A model generated the notes under the pieces. The model saw only the letters and a list, made by a program, of their open reading frames with translations, ran no database searches and was not told the DNA's origin. 64,000 bases of DNA from Flavobacterium enshiense DK69 (GTDB lineage: Bacteria > Bacteroidota > Bacteroidia > Flavobacteriales > Flavobacteriaceae), in contig NZ_AVCS01000004.1 in NCBI RefSeq assembly GCF_000498495.1, positions 1 to 64,000 of the forward strand, in the 5' to 3' direction. This document shows, piece by piece, positions 1 through 8,026 of the stretch (the first letter of the stretch is position 1; every line of letters begins with the position of its first letter). The translations under genes and the position numbers were made by a program.

Positions 1-17
1 CACTCTGCCATTTCTCC
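1..17 (-). tRNA. tRNA-Ser, 5' end only (runs off the window)
   Basis: Read on the minus strand from position 17 down to 1, the sequence is GGAGAAATGGCAGAGTG. This matches the start of a bacterial serine tRNA: acceptor strand GGAGAAA, T8, then the D-arm start GGCAGAGTG. Only 17 bases lie in the window, so the anticodon and fold cannot be seen. A well-formed promoter at 50-79 points in the same direction, which supports the call. Confidence 0.68.
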
Positions 18-49
18 AATAAATCACAATCATTATCTGATTGCGAGTG

Positions 50-79
50 CAAATCTAAGAACCTTTTTTGTTTTTGCAA
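50..79 (-). promoter_or_regulatory. Bacteroidota-type promoter of the tRNA-Ser gene
   Basis: On the minus strand a perfect -7 box TAGATTTG (57 to 50) follows a TTGC -33 element (79 to 76) with an 18-nt spacer. This fits the TTG / TAnnTTTG consensus of the Bacteroidota primary sigma factor. The box ends 32 nt before the first tRNA base, which leaves a short leader. The rest of 18-167 is AT-rich and shows no gene. Confidence 0.55.
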
Positions 80-167
80 GCCTTTTTCGAATAAAAAATG
101 AAATAATTAAGCCTTTGTTTTTTAACTGTTTCATTTCGTTTGGTTTACAAAATAAAAAAATGATTTT

Positions 168-1307
168 TTAAAAATTCGTGTATTCTGTAATTTCAAGTCC
201 GTATCCAATCATTCCGACACGTTTGGTTTGTGCCGAATTGGTTAATAATCGGATTTTCGAAATATCTAAATCGTGTAAAATCTGTGCACCGATTCCAAAA
301 TCTTTAATGTCAATCTTAATTTGCGGAGCTTTGTGAACCCCTTTTTCCTGTAATCCTTTTAATTCGGATAAACGGCTTAATAGATCGGAAGCCTGACTTT
401 GGTGGTTTATAAACAAAATGGCGCCTTTTCCTTCTTCATTAATGCGTTTGAACATATCGTCCAGTTTTTTGTCGGCGTCATCGTTCGTAAGAGTTCCTAA
501 AATGTCATTATTAATGTGTGTGGAATTGATACGCGTTAAAATTGGTTCACCAGCACTCCAGCTCCCTTTGGTTAATGCGATATGAACCTGTTTGTTGGTA
601 ATCTGTAAATAAGCACGCAAACGAAACTCTCCAAAGCGTGTATGAATTTCGAAATCTTCTTTTTTATGGATAAGACTGTCGTGCTGCATTCTGTAAGCCA
701 CTAAATCTTCGATGGAAACCAGTTTCAAATCTAATTTCTTGGCAACTTCCACCAACTGAGGTAAGCGTGCCATCGTACCGTCATCGTTCATGATTTCACA
801 AATAACTCCCGCAGGGCGGAATCCGGCTAAACGCGCAAAATCAATGGCAGCTTCGGTATGGCCTGTTCTTCTCAAAACGCCTCCTTCTTTTGCGATTAAA
901 GGGAAAATATGTCCAGGACGTCCTAATTCGAATGGCTTTGTGTTCGGATTTACCAATGCCTCAACTGTTTTGGATCTGTCAGCTGCAGAAATGCCGGTAG
1001 TTACTCCGTTGCCTCTTAAATCAACAGAAACCGTAAAAGCGGTTTGCATCGGATCGGTATTATTGCCTACCATTACGTGTAAATCAAGTTCTTTACAACG
1101 TTTTTCGGTTAGTGGCGTACAAATAAGGCCTTTTCCGTGTGTTGCCATAAAATTGATCATTTCCGGCGTAACTTTATCAGCGGCAGCTAAAAAATCTCCT
1201 TCATTTTCACGGTCTTCATCATCTACCACAATGATTACTTTTCCCTGGCGGATATCTTCTATTGCTTCTTCAATAGTGTTGAGTTGTATTTTTTCAGTAG
1301 TTGACAT
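168..1307 (-). CDS. ribB: 3,4-dihydroxy-2-butanone 4-phosphate synthase with degenerate GTP cyclohydrolase II-like C-terminus
   Basis: The protein has 379 residues. The N-terminal half (about 10-205) is a complete RibB domain with the acidic loop DDEDRENEGDF and the motif RTGHTEAAIDFARLAG. It converts ribulose 5-phosphate to the four-carbon precursor of riboflavin. The C-terminal half aligns with GTP cyclohydrolase II in order and length and ends with the recognisable DFGIGAQILHDL and GYGLEI segments. The zinc site is gone: the usual SECLTGD reads STHINND, RCDC reads TNDD, and the GRGIGL segment is absent. RibA activity is therefore unlikely and must come from another gene. It is the last gene of a minus-strand run, one base after the LptF/G gene. 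Confidence 0.93.
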   Translation of the reverse strand: MSTTEKIQLNTIEEAIEDIRQGKVIIVVDDEDRENEGDFLAAADKVTPEMINFMATHGKGLICTPLTEKRCKELDLHVMVGNNTDPMQTAFTVSVDLRGNGVTTGISAADRSKTVEALVNPNTKPFELGRPGHIFPLIAKEGGVLRRTGHTEAAIDFARLAGFRPAGVICEIMNDDGTMARLPQLVEVAKKLDLKLVSIEDLVAYRMQHDSLIHKKEDFEIHTRFGEFRLRAYLQITNKQVHIALTKGSWSAGEPILTRINSTHINNDILGTLTNDDADKKLDDMFKRINEEGKGAILFINHQSQASDLLSRLSELKGLQEKGVHKAPQIKIDIKDFGIGAQILHDLDISKIRLLTNSAQTKRVGMIGYGLEITEYTNF

Positions 1308-1308
1308 T

Positions 1309-2784
1309 TTAGTTTTCGTTTTTTTCCTCTCTATTATCTTCGAGATCTGTTTTTTCAGTGTTGTTTAATGCTTTGTTTATTAATTTTTGGACAGGTTCTG
1401 TGATCCAGTCAAAATTAACCATCACACCAATGTCATTGGTAGCTCGGTATGTTAATGATATCGCCAGTGGTGATAAAACCATTGATGACATCCAACAGCC
1501 TAAAAATGGAGGGATACCATTTTCCTGAGCTACTTTTTTTCCGAAAGTATTAATGAAATGGAAGATGATGAATATCAATACCGCAAAAACTATCGGTAAT
1601 CCCAATCCTCCTTTTCGGATAATAGCACCTAGTGGCGCTCCGATAAAGAACATAAGAAGGCAAGAGAAAGCAACTACGAACTTGTCGTGCAGTGCAATCC
1701 AGTGTTTGTTTATGTTTTTTTGCTTTTCAAACAAATCATTTTTGTTGTTCTGTATTGAAAAATCCGTGCTGTTAATATTGTTCAGGGCAGTTTCGAAAAT
1801 TTGATTTCTTTCATATGGCGTAAAAGAAGCCAGTACATCGTCAGCGCTTTTAAATTTTCCGGATGAAGTATAATGTTTCGGTCTCAATGTAAATTCAATA
1901 CCTTGAGAGATGTTTTCCGTAAACGAAACAACATCTTTGTTATAGTTTTTTTGAAGCGAATCGATAGTGAAATTCAATTCGCTCACGTTTAACATCGTAT
2001 TTGTGTTTGCGATTTCACCTTCCGTTTCTTTTTTATTTAAACTGGTAAGGTCGATATTGATTGTATATTTTTTAAAAGTGGCTTTGGCAAAAGGAAGCTT
2101 CTGCTGTTCTTCGTATTTTTTAGGGGTAATATCTTCATAATAATAGCCGTCAATCAGATCCAGTTTGAGGATGTTTGAGCCTTCTTCGCTTTTGAGAATA
2201 CCTCTGTTGGCTTTTATGACTGTTTTATTTCCAAATCCTTGGGCTGATTTAACGTGCATGGTTACACCTTCCAGTAATTCGCCGTTTTCTCCCGCTTTTT
2301 TATCTACTTTGATATTGGAATTTCCAATGGTGTTGAACTGTCCTTCGGCAATTGCCATGGCTGGCTTTGTTTGCAGAATGTCTTTTCGGAGATTGATGAA
2401 TTTATATTCAGCCTTTGGAATCACGGTATTGGCAAAAAAGAATGCGGCAAAACTCAGTAAAAAGATGAAAACGGTCAATGCTTTCATAGCTCTTCCTAAA
2501 GAAATTCCGGCCGATTTCATGGCAGCAAATTCATAATTTTCGGCAAAACTTCCGAAAGTCATAATGGAAGCCAGTAATATCGAAAGCGGTAAAACTAAAG
2601 GAACGATTTTTGGCGAATAGAAAACAAGGAATTTTACGACTACAATGTAATCGAGGTTTTTACCTGCCAATTCGGAAATAAACAGCCAGATACCTTGTAA
2701 AATGAATATGAAAAAAAGAATTACAAATACCGAAGTAAATGTAGTTAGGAACGATTTAAGAATGTAACGATCTAAAATTTTCAC
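1309..2784 (-). CDS. LptF/LptG-family permease (YjgP/YjgQ)
   Basis: This 491-residue inner-membrane protein belongs to the family of permease subunits that, with LptB, extract lipopolysaccharide for transport to the outer membrane. It shows the family layout: an N-terminal MKILDRYILKSFL start, transmembrane helices at about 12-35, 55-80 and 100-120, a periplasmic beta-jellyroll region (about 125-350), and three C-terminal helices ending near residue 450. The motif FAAMKSAGIS in the cytoplasmic loop is typical of the coupling region. It lies between the LolA-like gene (7 nt upstream) and ribB, so it is probably co-transcribed with both. Whether it plays the LptF or the LptG role cannot be decided from sequence alone. 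Confidence 0.88.
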   Translation of the reverse strand: MKILDRYILKSFLTTFTSVFVILFFIFILQGIWLFISELAGKNLDYIVVVKFLVFYSPKIVPLVLPLSILLASIMTFGSFAENYEFAAMKSAGISLGRAMKALTVFIFLLSFAAFFFANTVIPKAEYKFINLRKDILQTKPAMAIAEGQFNTIGNSNIKVDKKAGENGELLEGVTMHVKSAQGFGNKTVIKANRGILKSEEGSNILKLDLIDGYYYEDITPKKYEEQQKLPFAKATFKKYTINIDLTSLNKKETEGEIANTNTMLNVSELNFTIDSLQKNYNKDVVSFTENISQGIEFTLRPKHYTSSGKFKSADDVLASFTPYERNQIFETALNNINSTDFSIQNNKNDLFEKQKNINKHWIALHDKFVVAFSCLLMFFIGAPLGAIIRKGGLGLPIVFAVLIFIIFHFINTFGKKVAQENGIPPFLGCWMSSMVLSPLAISLTYRATNDIGVMVNFDWITEPVQKLINKALNNTEKTDLEDNREEKNEN

Positions 2785-2791
2785 CCGAAAT

Positions 2792-3481
2792 CTAGTCTAA
2801 ATTATTGATGTAGTAATTAGGATATTTACTCTGGGTAAAGGTAAAATGATTTTTCGAAATAGGTTGATTAGTTTTAAAAGAATTAACTACAATCGTGGTT
2901 TTAGAGCCGTTTTTATTCATTTCAATTAGGTTATAGATGTTTTTTGTCTGTGCATCTATTCCTAGTAAAATTTCTTTTCGGTTGTCTTTTGGGTTTATTG
3001 GAACCAACTTTACATATTGAATCTGTCTTCCTTTGATGTTCTGTAAGATATCCCATGAATATTTGAATCCGGAATTGAAGAAGGTAAGCATTTTAGCCGG
3101 TGTCAAAGTGTTCGGGTCATTATCGTCGTGTTTGGAAATCGTGATTTCTTCGTCTTCCGGTACAATGGTATAATTCTTCTTTCCGTCAAAAATTTTGGTT
3201 ACACCCATGAAATTCAGAACGTATTGATTGCCTTTCAGTGTAACATTCCCTTTGCTTTCCTGATCGATATTTTGTTTTAAATTCTGTACAGAATAGCTGA
3301 AGTTAATTACGATATTATCATAACTTTTTACTTTGGCTGTAACATCGTCCAATAGTTCTTTGGCTTTTTGTGAATTCTGAGCGGTTGTTGGAAAGCACAT
3401 GAATAAAGCAAAAACAAGCGCAATCATGGTTTTGCCAAGAAATAGGGGAGTATTTTTATATAGGTGTATTTTCGATTTCAT
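2792..3481 (-). CDS. LolA-like outer-membrane lipoprotein carrier
   Basis: The protein has 229 residues with an N-terminal signal sequence (hydrophobic core MIALVFALFMCFP, likely cleaved after TTAQ). The mature part has the LolA/LolB fold signature: an amphipathic start with KAKELLDDVTAKVKSY, strands around IVINFSYSV, and GNVTLKGNQYVLNFMGVTKIFDGKKNYTIV written here in part only. Proteins of this family ferry lipoproteins through the periplasm. The gene starts 2 nt after the ftsK stop and precedes the LptF/G gene, so two envelope-transport functions share one transcript. An internal Met at residue 19 would shorten the signal peptide and lose its basic residues, so the upstream start is preferred. 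Confidence 0.82.
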   Translation of the reverse strand: MKSKIHLYKNTPLFLGKTMIALVFALFMCFPTTAQNSQKAKELLDDVTAKVKSYDNIVINFSYSVQNLKQNIDQESKGNVTLKGNQYVLNFMGVTKIFDGKKNYTIVPEDEEITISKHDDNDPNTLTPAKMLTFFNSGFKYSWDILQNIKGRQIQYVKLVPINPKDNRKEILLGIDAQTKNIYNLIEMNKNGSKTTIVVNSFKTNQPISKNHFTFTQSKYPNYYINNLD

Positions 3482-3483
3482 TT

Positions 3484-6036
3484 TTACATATTATTTTGTT
3501 CGCTAGCTAGAAAATGTTCCAGAGCTACCAGGTCAGGAATATTAACGCTTCTAGCCTTACTGCCTTCAAACGGGCCAACAATTCCGGCAGCTTCCAGCTG
3601 ATCGATCAGTCGGCCGGCGCGGTTGTAACCCAATTTAAGTTTTCGTTGCAGTAATGATGCAGATCCCTGTTGTGCCGTAACAATGATTTCTGCAGCTTCC
3701 CTGAACATAGAATCTCTTTCTGAAATATCTATATCAAGACTTATGCCACTTTCTTCGCCAACGTATTCCGGAAGCAGATAAGCGTTGGGATAAGCCTTTT
3801 GCGAACCGATATACTCCGTGATTTTTTCCACTTCAGGTGTATCTACGAAAGCGCATTGTACACGTACGATATCGTTACCTTGAGTATATAATAAATCTCC
3901 TCGACCTATCAGTTGATCGGCACCGCCGGTATCCAAAATCGTTCTTGAGTCGATTTTTGACGTTACCCTAAAGGCAATTCGGGCAGGGAAATTCGCTTTA
4001 ATCATACCCGTAATTACGTTTACCGAAGGACGTTGAGTAGCAATAATAAGGTGAATTCCGATAGCACGTGCCAACTGAGCCAAACGGGCAATTGGTGTTT
4101 CTACCTCTTTTCCTGCGGTCATAATCAAATCGGCGAACTCATCAACAACCAAAACGATATATGGTAAAAAGCGGTGTCCGTTTTCCGGATTCAGTTTGCG
4201 TTGTTTGAATTTTTCGTTGTATTCCTTAATGTTACGAACCATCGCGTCTTTCAGTAAAGAATAACGGTTGTCCATCTCGATACAAAGCGAGTTCAGTGTA
4301 TAGATTACTTTCGTGTTATCTGTGATAATAGCATCACCATCATCCGGAAGCTTTGCCAGATAATGTCTTTCAATTTTATTGAAAAGGGTAAGTTCTACTT
4401 TTTTCGGATCCACTAAAACAAATTTCACTTCTGCTGGGTGCTTTTTATACAAAATAGATGTAAGTACGGCATTCAATCCAACCGATTTACCTTGTCCGGT
4501 AGCACCAGCCATCAATAAGTGTGGCATTTTGGCCAAGTCGACAACAAAAGTTTCATTCGAGATGGTTTTACCTAAAGCAATCGGCAATTCCATTTCGGCG
4601 GTCTGGAATTTTGGTGAAGCAATTACGCTTTTCATCGAAACCATGGTCGGATTGTTGTTCGGAACCTCAATACCAATGGTTCCTTTGCCCGGAATAGGAG
4701 CGATGATACGGATACCTAACGCCGCTAATGAAAGTGCGATATCGTCTTCAAGATTTTTAATTTTTGAAATTCGTATACCGGCCTCCGGGACGATTTCATA
4801 TAAGGTAACTGTCGGACCAACAGTGGCTTTGATTTGGGAGATTCCGATGTTGTAGTTTTTTAGGGTGTCTACAATTCGGTTTTTATTTTCTTCCAGTTCC
4901 GCCTGATTGATGGTAATTCCTCCAGACGAATATTCTTTTAAAAGATCAATCGATGGGAATTGGTAATTTGATAACTCTAATGTCGGATCAAATTCGCCAA
5001 AATCCTGAACTAATCGTGCTGCCAGATTCTCTTCAACAGTTGTTTCTTCTTCTATTTTTTCGATGGTAAAACTATCGTCATCAGTATGAATAATCTCTGA
5101 TTTAGACGTTTCCGGAACCACAGGAGTTACTGTGTCAAGAATATGAGGAACTGCAACTGGAGGAACGGGTTTCAGTGTGATTTCAGATGGATGCTCAATC
5201 GTCGGTTTTAAAGCGTCCTTGTTTATTTCAAAAGCTGAAGGAACGGTTTTTAATTCGATGTTAGACAAAATCTCGTCGTCTTCGGCATCATTGAAATCAA
5301 GACTCGGATTTGAAGTCGGAACTTCTACTTCCTCAATAAAATCATTGCTGTCGTTGATGTCGGTAACTAGTGGGGTAGGGGTGTTTATATTGTTTTCAGT
5401 AACTTCTTTCCCTTCATTTAATTCTTCTTCAAATGATCGGCTTCTGCTTTCGAAGAAGTTTTTAATTCCTTCAGTAGAAATCTTGATTTTTAATATCAGA
5501 TAAACGATAACCCCAAAAAGAAGTGCCAGGAATGTTCCTGTTTTACCTATATAATCCTGAGCGAAAAGGTTCATTTCATAACCGATTACGCCTCCTAATT
5601 GCGGGATATAATTCCAAAAGAAGCCGCAAAGAATGGAAATGATTACCATGGCAAACATATCCCAGAAAATGGAACTCTTCAGTTTAGCTAATGAAATGTC
5701 AACTAAAAGGTAGGCGCCGGCTAAAAAGAAAAGGCGGACTAACAAAAATGAGGAAACCCCGAATCCTTTATATAGAAAGAAATCAGACAAATAAGCTCCG
5801 AATTTCCCTAGCCAGTTATAGGTTTTCTCGCTTCTGTCGGCAAATGAGCCTAGTGCACTTTGGTCATATTCCCCATAAATATAGTAGGAAACAAAGGAAA
5901 GCAGTAAAGCGACTGCAAATAAAACGAGCAAAGCCCCAAAAAGGACTTTGTTTCTGCGGTTTAATTTCCAAGGAGTTTTTGGAGTTCCGTCGTTAGATTT
6001 TGGTTCAGATGTTTCTTTTTTTGATGTCTTCGCCAT
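3484..6036 (-). CDS. ftsK: DNA translocase FtsK/SpoIIIE
   Basis: The protein has 850 residues. It has four transmembrane helices in the first 185 residues, an acidic low-complexity linker (about 195-345), then the motor domain. Walker A (GATGQGKS, near 513-520) and Walker B (LVVDEFADLI, near 630) are intact. The last 65 residues form the winged-helix gamma domain (LLQRKLKLGYNRAGRLIDQLE) that reads KOPS-like guide sequences. FtsK anchors at the septum, pumps chromosome ends apart and activates XerCD at dif. The linker is short compared with E. coli FtsK, as is normal in Bacteroidota. It lies 44 nt downstream of dgkA. Confidence 0.97.
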   Translation of the reverse strand: MAKTSKKETSEPKSNDGTPKTPWKLNRRNKVLFGALLVLFAVALLLSFVSYYIYGEYDQSALGSFADRSEKTYNWLGKFGAYLSDFFLYKGFGVSSFLLVRLFFLAGAYLLVDISLAKLKSSIFWDMFAMVIISILCGFFWNYIPQLGGVIGYEMNLFAQDYIGKTGTFLALLFGVIVYLILKIKISTEGIKNFFESRSRSFEEELNEGKEVTENNINTPTPLVTDINDSNDFIEEVEVPTSNPSLDFNDAEDDEILSNIELKTVPSAFEINKDALKPTIEHPSEITLKPVPPVAVPHILDTVTPVVPETSKSEIIHTDDDSFTIEKIEEETTVEENLAARLVQDFGEFDPTLELSNYQFPSIDLLKEYSSGGITINQAELEENKNRIVDTLKNYNIGISQIKATVGPTVTLYEIVPEAGIRISKIKNLEDDIALSLAALGIRIIAPIPGKGTIGIEVPNNNPTMVSMKSVIASPKFQTAEMELPIALGKTISNETFVVDLAKMPHLLMAGATGQGKSVGLNAVLTSILYKKHPAEVKFVLVDPKKVELTLFNKIERHYLAKLPDDGDAIITDNTKVIYTLNSLCIEMDNRYSLLKDAMVRNIKEYNEKFKQRKLNPENGHRFLPYIVLVVDEFADLIMTAGKEVETPIARLAQLARAIGIHLIIATQRPSVNVITGMIKANFPARIAFRVTSKIDSRTILDTGGADQLIGRGDLLYTQGNDIVRVQCAFVDTPEVEKITEYIGSQKAYPNAYLLPEYVGEESGISLDIDISERDSMFREAAEIIVTAQQGSASLLQRKLKLGYNRAGRLIDQLEAAGIVGPFEGSKARSVNIPDLVALEHFLASEQNNM

Positions 6037-6080
6037 TTAGAATACTAAAATTTGGTAAAAAATAGATAATCGTTTCTAAA

Positions 6081-6455
6081 TTAGATTATTCTTGGTAAAT
6101 ATATGATTAATCCGATTGTGATTGCAGCCATGGCAGCGAAAAAAACGGCACCGGCAGCAATATCCTTGATGAAACCGATTTTTTCATGATAATCGGGATG
6201 AATAAAATCGGCCATTTTTTCAACAGCCGTATTCAAGCCTTCAATACTTAATACCAAACCGAAAATCAGGATCTGAAACATCCATTCGGTTTGCGTAATA
6301 TTAAAATAAAATCCGGCAGCAATCATAAGCACAGCAATCGAGGACTGAACCATGACGCTGTGCTCGGTAGTAATCAGTTTTATAGCGCCTTTTACTGCAA
6401 ATCCAACACTTTTTATTCGTCCTGAAATAAAGGTGTTATCTTTGTTTATTTCCAT
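6081..6455 (-). CDS. dgkA: diacylglycerol kinase (undecaprenol/diacylglycerol kinase family)
   Basis: The 124-residue integral membrane protein has three transmembrane helices and the family active-site segment around FGLVLSIEGLNTAVEKMADF (near residues 65-85), with the conserved Glu and Asn of DgkA enzymes. It phosphorylates diacylglycerol or undecaprenol and so recycles lipid by-products of envelope synthesis. Its start codon overlaps the tpx stop by one base (TAATG), which implies translational coupling. It opens the envelope part of the cluster. Confidence 0.9.
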   Translation of the reverse strand: MEINKDNTFISGRIKSVGFAVKGAIKLITTEHSVMVQSSIAVLMIAAGFYFNITQTEWMFQILIFGLVLSIEGLNTAVEKMADFIHPDYHEKIGFIKDIAAGAVFFAAMAAITIGLIIYLPRII

Positions 6456-6952
6456 TAAAGTGCAGCTAAAGCTTTTTCGTAATTAGGTTCGTCAACGATA
6501 TCTTCAACCTGTTCTGCATGTTTCACAACTCCGTTTTCATCCAAAACGATTACCACACGGGAATGTAATCCTGTCAAAGGTCCGTCAGTAATGGTTAATC
6601 CGTATGTTTCTCCGAAAGAACCGTCTCTGAAATCCGATAGGTTAACCACATTTTCCAAACCTTCAGCACCACAAAAACGATTTTGTGCAAATGGTAAGTC
6701 ACGAGAAATACATAGTACTTTCGTGTTTGTTAAGTTACTCGCTGTTTCATTGAATTTACGAACCGAAGTAGCACAAGTGCTTGTGTCGATACTTGGGAAT
6801 ATATTTAAAACCAATTTACTTCCTTTGAAATCGGTTAATGAAACCGTTGATAAATCAGTTTTTACTAAAGTGAAGTCTGATGCCTGTGTACCTACCTGAG
6901 GTAATGAACCCGTTGTGTTTACTGGGTTTCCTTTTAATTTTATCTGAGCCAT
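6455..6952 (-). CDS. tpx: thiol peroxidase (atypical 2-Cys peroxiredoxin)
   Basis: The protein has 165 residues, the usual Tpx length. The peroxidatic Cys lies in SIDTSTCATSVRKFNE (near residue 60) and the resolving Cys in QNRFCGAEG (near 94). The C-terminal SRVVIVLDENG segment is also typical. It reduces hydrogen and alkyl peroxides using thioredoxin and is cytoplasmic. It is the first gene of the minus-strand cluster reaching to ribB and is divergent from arsR. A -7 box TACTTTTG lies 22 nt upstream. Confidence 0.95.
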   Translation of the reverse strand: MAQIKLKGNPVNTTGSLPQVGTQASDFTLVKTDLSTVSLTDFKGSKLVLNIFPSIDTSTCATSVRKFNETASNLTNTKVLCISRDLPFAQNRFCGAEGLENVVNLSDFRDGSFGETYGLTITDGPLTGLHSRVVIVLDENGVVKHAEQVEDIVDEPNYEKALAAL

Positions 6953-6973
6953 TTTTTCTGTTTTTTAGAGTTT

Positions 6974-6981
6974 CAAAAGTA
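6974..6981 (-). promoter_or_regulatory. candidate -7 box for the tpx cluster
   Basis: The minus strand reads TACTTTTG, a perfect match to TAnnTTTG, ending 22 nt before the tpx start. No clear TTG -33 element is seen at the usual distance. Confidence 0.4.
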
Positions 6982-7043
6982 ATGAATTTATTTGAGAATT
7001 AGTTTTTTGCCGAATTGCTTTTTTAATTCATTTGTTTATCGTA

Positions 7044-7055
7044 ATATTGCAATAT
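7044..7055. promoter_or_regulatory. candidate ArsR operator (12-bp palindrome)
   Basis: The perfect palindrome ATATTGCAATAT lies 13 nt before the arsR start codon and overlaps a near-consensus -7 element (TAATATTG at 7042-7049). ArsR repressors bind short AT-rich dyads at this place and usually autoregulate. Its role as operator is inferred from position and symmetry. Confidence 0.45.
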
Positions 7056-7068
7056 AAAAATATATAAA

Positions 7069-7392
7069 ATGGGAGCTTCAAAATCAGAATTCTTTTCGGA
7101 GCAGCAAAATGAAATGGCTTCTTTGTTCAAGGCTATTTCGCATCCGGCAAGAGTGGCAATAATAGAGTATCTGTTAAGAGTAGATTCGTGTATTTGCGGC
7201 GATATCGTAAACGAATTGCCATTGGCGCAGCCTACAGTTTCCCAGCATCTGAAGGAATTGAAAAGTGTTGGGATCATTAAGGGAAATATCGAAGGTACAG
7301 CGATTTGTTATTGCTTAAATCCGGACACTATGAAAAAACTGGAAAATTATTTTTCAGGAATATCAAATAATCTAATAATGAAATGTTGTTAA
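7069..7392 (+). CDS. arsR: ArsR-family metalloregulator
   Basis: The 107-residue winged-helix repressor has the recognition helix LAQPTVSQHLKELKSVG. The metalloid-sensing helix carries a Cys pair in SCICGDIVNELP (near residues 43-46), corresponding to the ELCVCDL motif of arsenic sensors. The protein ends in MKCC, giving a further Cys pair. It is expected to repress its own operon until As(III) or Sb(III) binds. The ATG at 7069 directly follows a palindromic operator candidate. It heads a plus-strand run with the DUF6428-like protein and ArsC. Confidence 0.9.
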   Translation: MGASKSEFFSEQQNEMASLFKAISHPARVAIIEYLLRVDSCICGDIVNELPLAQPTVSQHLKELKSVGIIKGNIEGTAICYCLNPDTMKKLENYFSGISNNLIMKCC

Positions 7393-7409
7393 TATAAAAT
7401 ACTGTAATT

Positions 7410-7880
7410 ATGAGACTATCAGAAATTAAAGAAGTATTGAAAACAGTTGAAACGGTAAACTTTCAATTGCCTGACGGAAGTTTTGTTCCGGAGCATTTTC
7501 ACGTAACTGAAATAGGGGAGATTACCAAAAATTTTATCGACTGTGGTGGAACGGTTCGAAAAGAAACCGTTGTTAATTTTCAGCTTTGGGATGCAAATGA
7601 TTACGATCATCGTTTAAAACCGCAAAAGCTGTCACACATCATCGAATTATCGGAAAAAATATTGAATATTGACGATAATGAAATTGAAGTGGAATACCAA
7701 TCTGAAACTATCGGAAAGTATGATTTGGATTTTAATGGAACCAATTTTGTCATGGTAGCCAAAAAAACGGCCTGTCTTGCAAAGGATAATTGTGGTATTC
7801 CGGGTGAAAAACGAAAAGTGTCTTTAAAAGAATTGCAAACACAAACGGCATGTTGCACGCCAAATTCTGCATGCTGCTAA
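7410..7880 (+). CDS. DUF6428-like protein with Cys-rich tail, in ars cluster
   Basis: The 156-residue soluble protein resembles the DUF6428 family found next to arsR and arsC in Bacteroidota. The body (1-115) has motifs such as PEHFHVTEIG and FIDCGGTVRKETVVNFQLW. The last 40 residues hold six Cys: one in AKKTACLAKDNCG with its partner, and the tail ACCTPNSACC. Such a tail could bind a soft metal or metalloid, but that is inference and no enzymatic motif is recognised. It lies 17 nt downstream of arsR and is almost certainly co-transcribed with it. Confidence 0.72.
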   Translation: MRLSEIKEVLKTVETVNFQLPDGSFVPEHFHVTEIGEITKNFIDCGGTVRKETVVNFQLWDANDYDHRLKPQKLSHIIELSEKILNIDDNEIEVEYQSETIGKYDLDFNGTNFVMVAKKTACLAKDNCGIPGEKRKVSLKELQTQTACCTPNSACC

Positions 7881-7899
7881 TATTAATCTGAAATTTATA

Positions 7900-8025
7900 A
7901 TGAAAGAAAAGATTTTAAAGTATAAAAAACCAATCATCATAACCACTTCGGTTATTTTGCTTCAGCTTATTTTTGGATTCGACGCTAAATTCTGTATCAT
8001 CAATATGATATGGTTGTTTGTTTAA
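7900..8025 (+). CDS. 41-residue single-pass membrane peptide in ars cluster
   Basis: An ATG at 7900 opens a frame of 41 codons ending with TAA at 8023-8025. It encodes a basic N-terminus (MKEKILKYKKP) followed by a hydrophobic stretch (IIITTSVILLQLIFGF) and a tail with one Cys (AKFCIINMIWLFV). It fills the gap between the DUF6428-like gene (19 nt) and arsC, whose ATG begins one base after its stop. The tight packing suggests a real gene. The function is unknown, and it is far too small to be an arsenite pump. Confidence 0.5.
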   Translation: MKEKILKYKKPIIITTSVILLQLIFGFDAKFCIINMIWLFV

Positions 8026-8026
8026 A

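Noticed and set aside
790..1368. Long plus-strand frame over ribB
   Set aside because: It lies antisense to a gene with clear motifs, has biased composition expected of a shadow frame, and shows no family signal.
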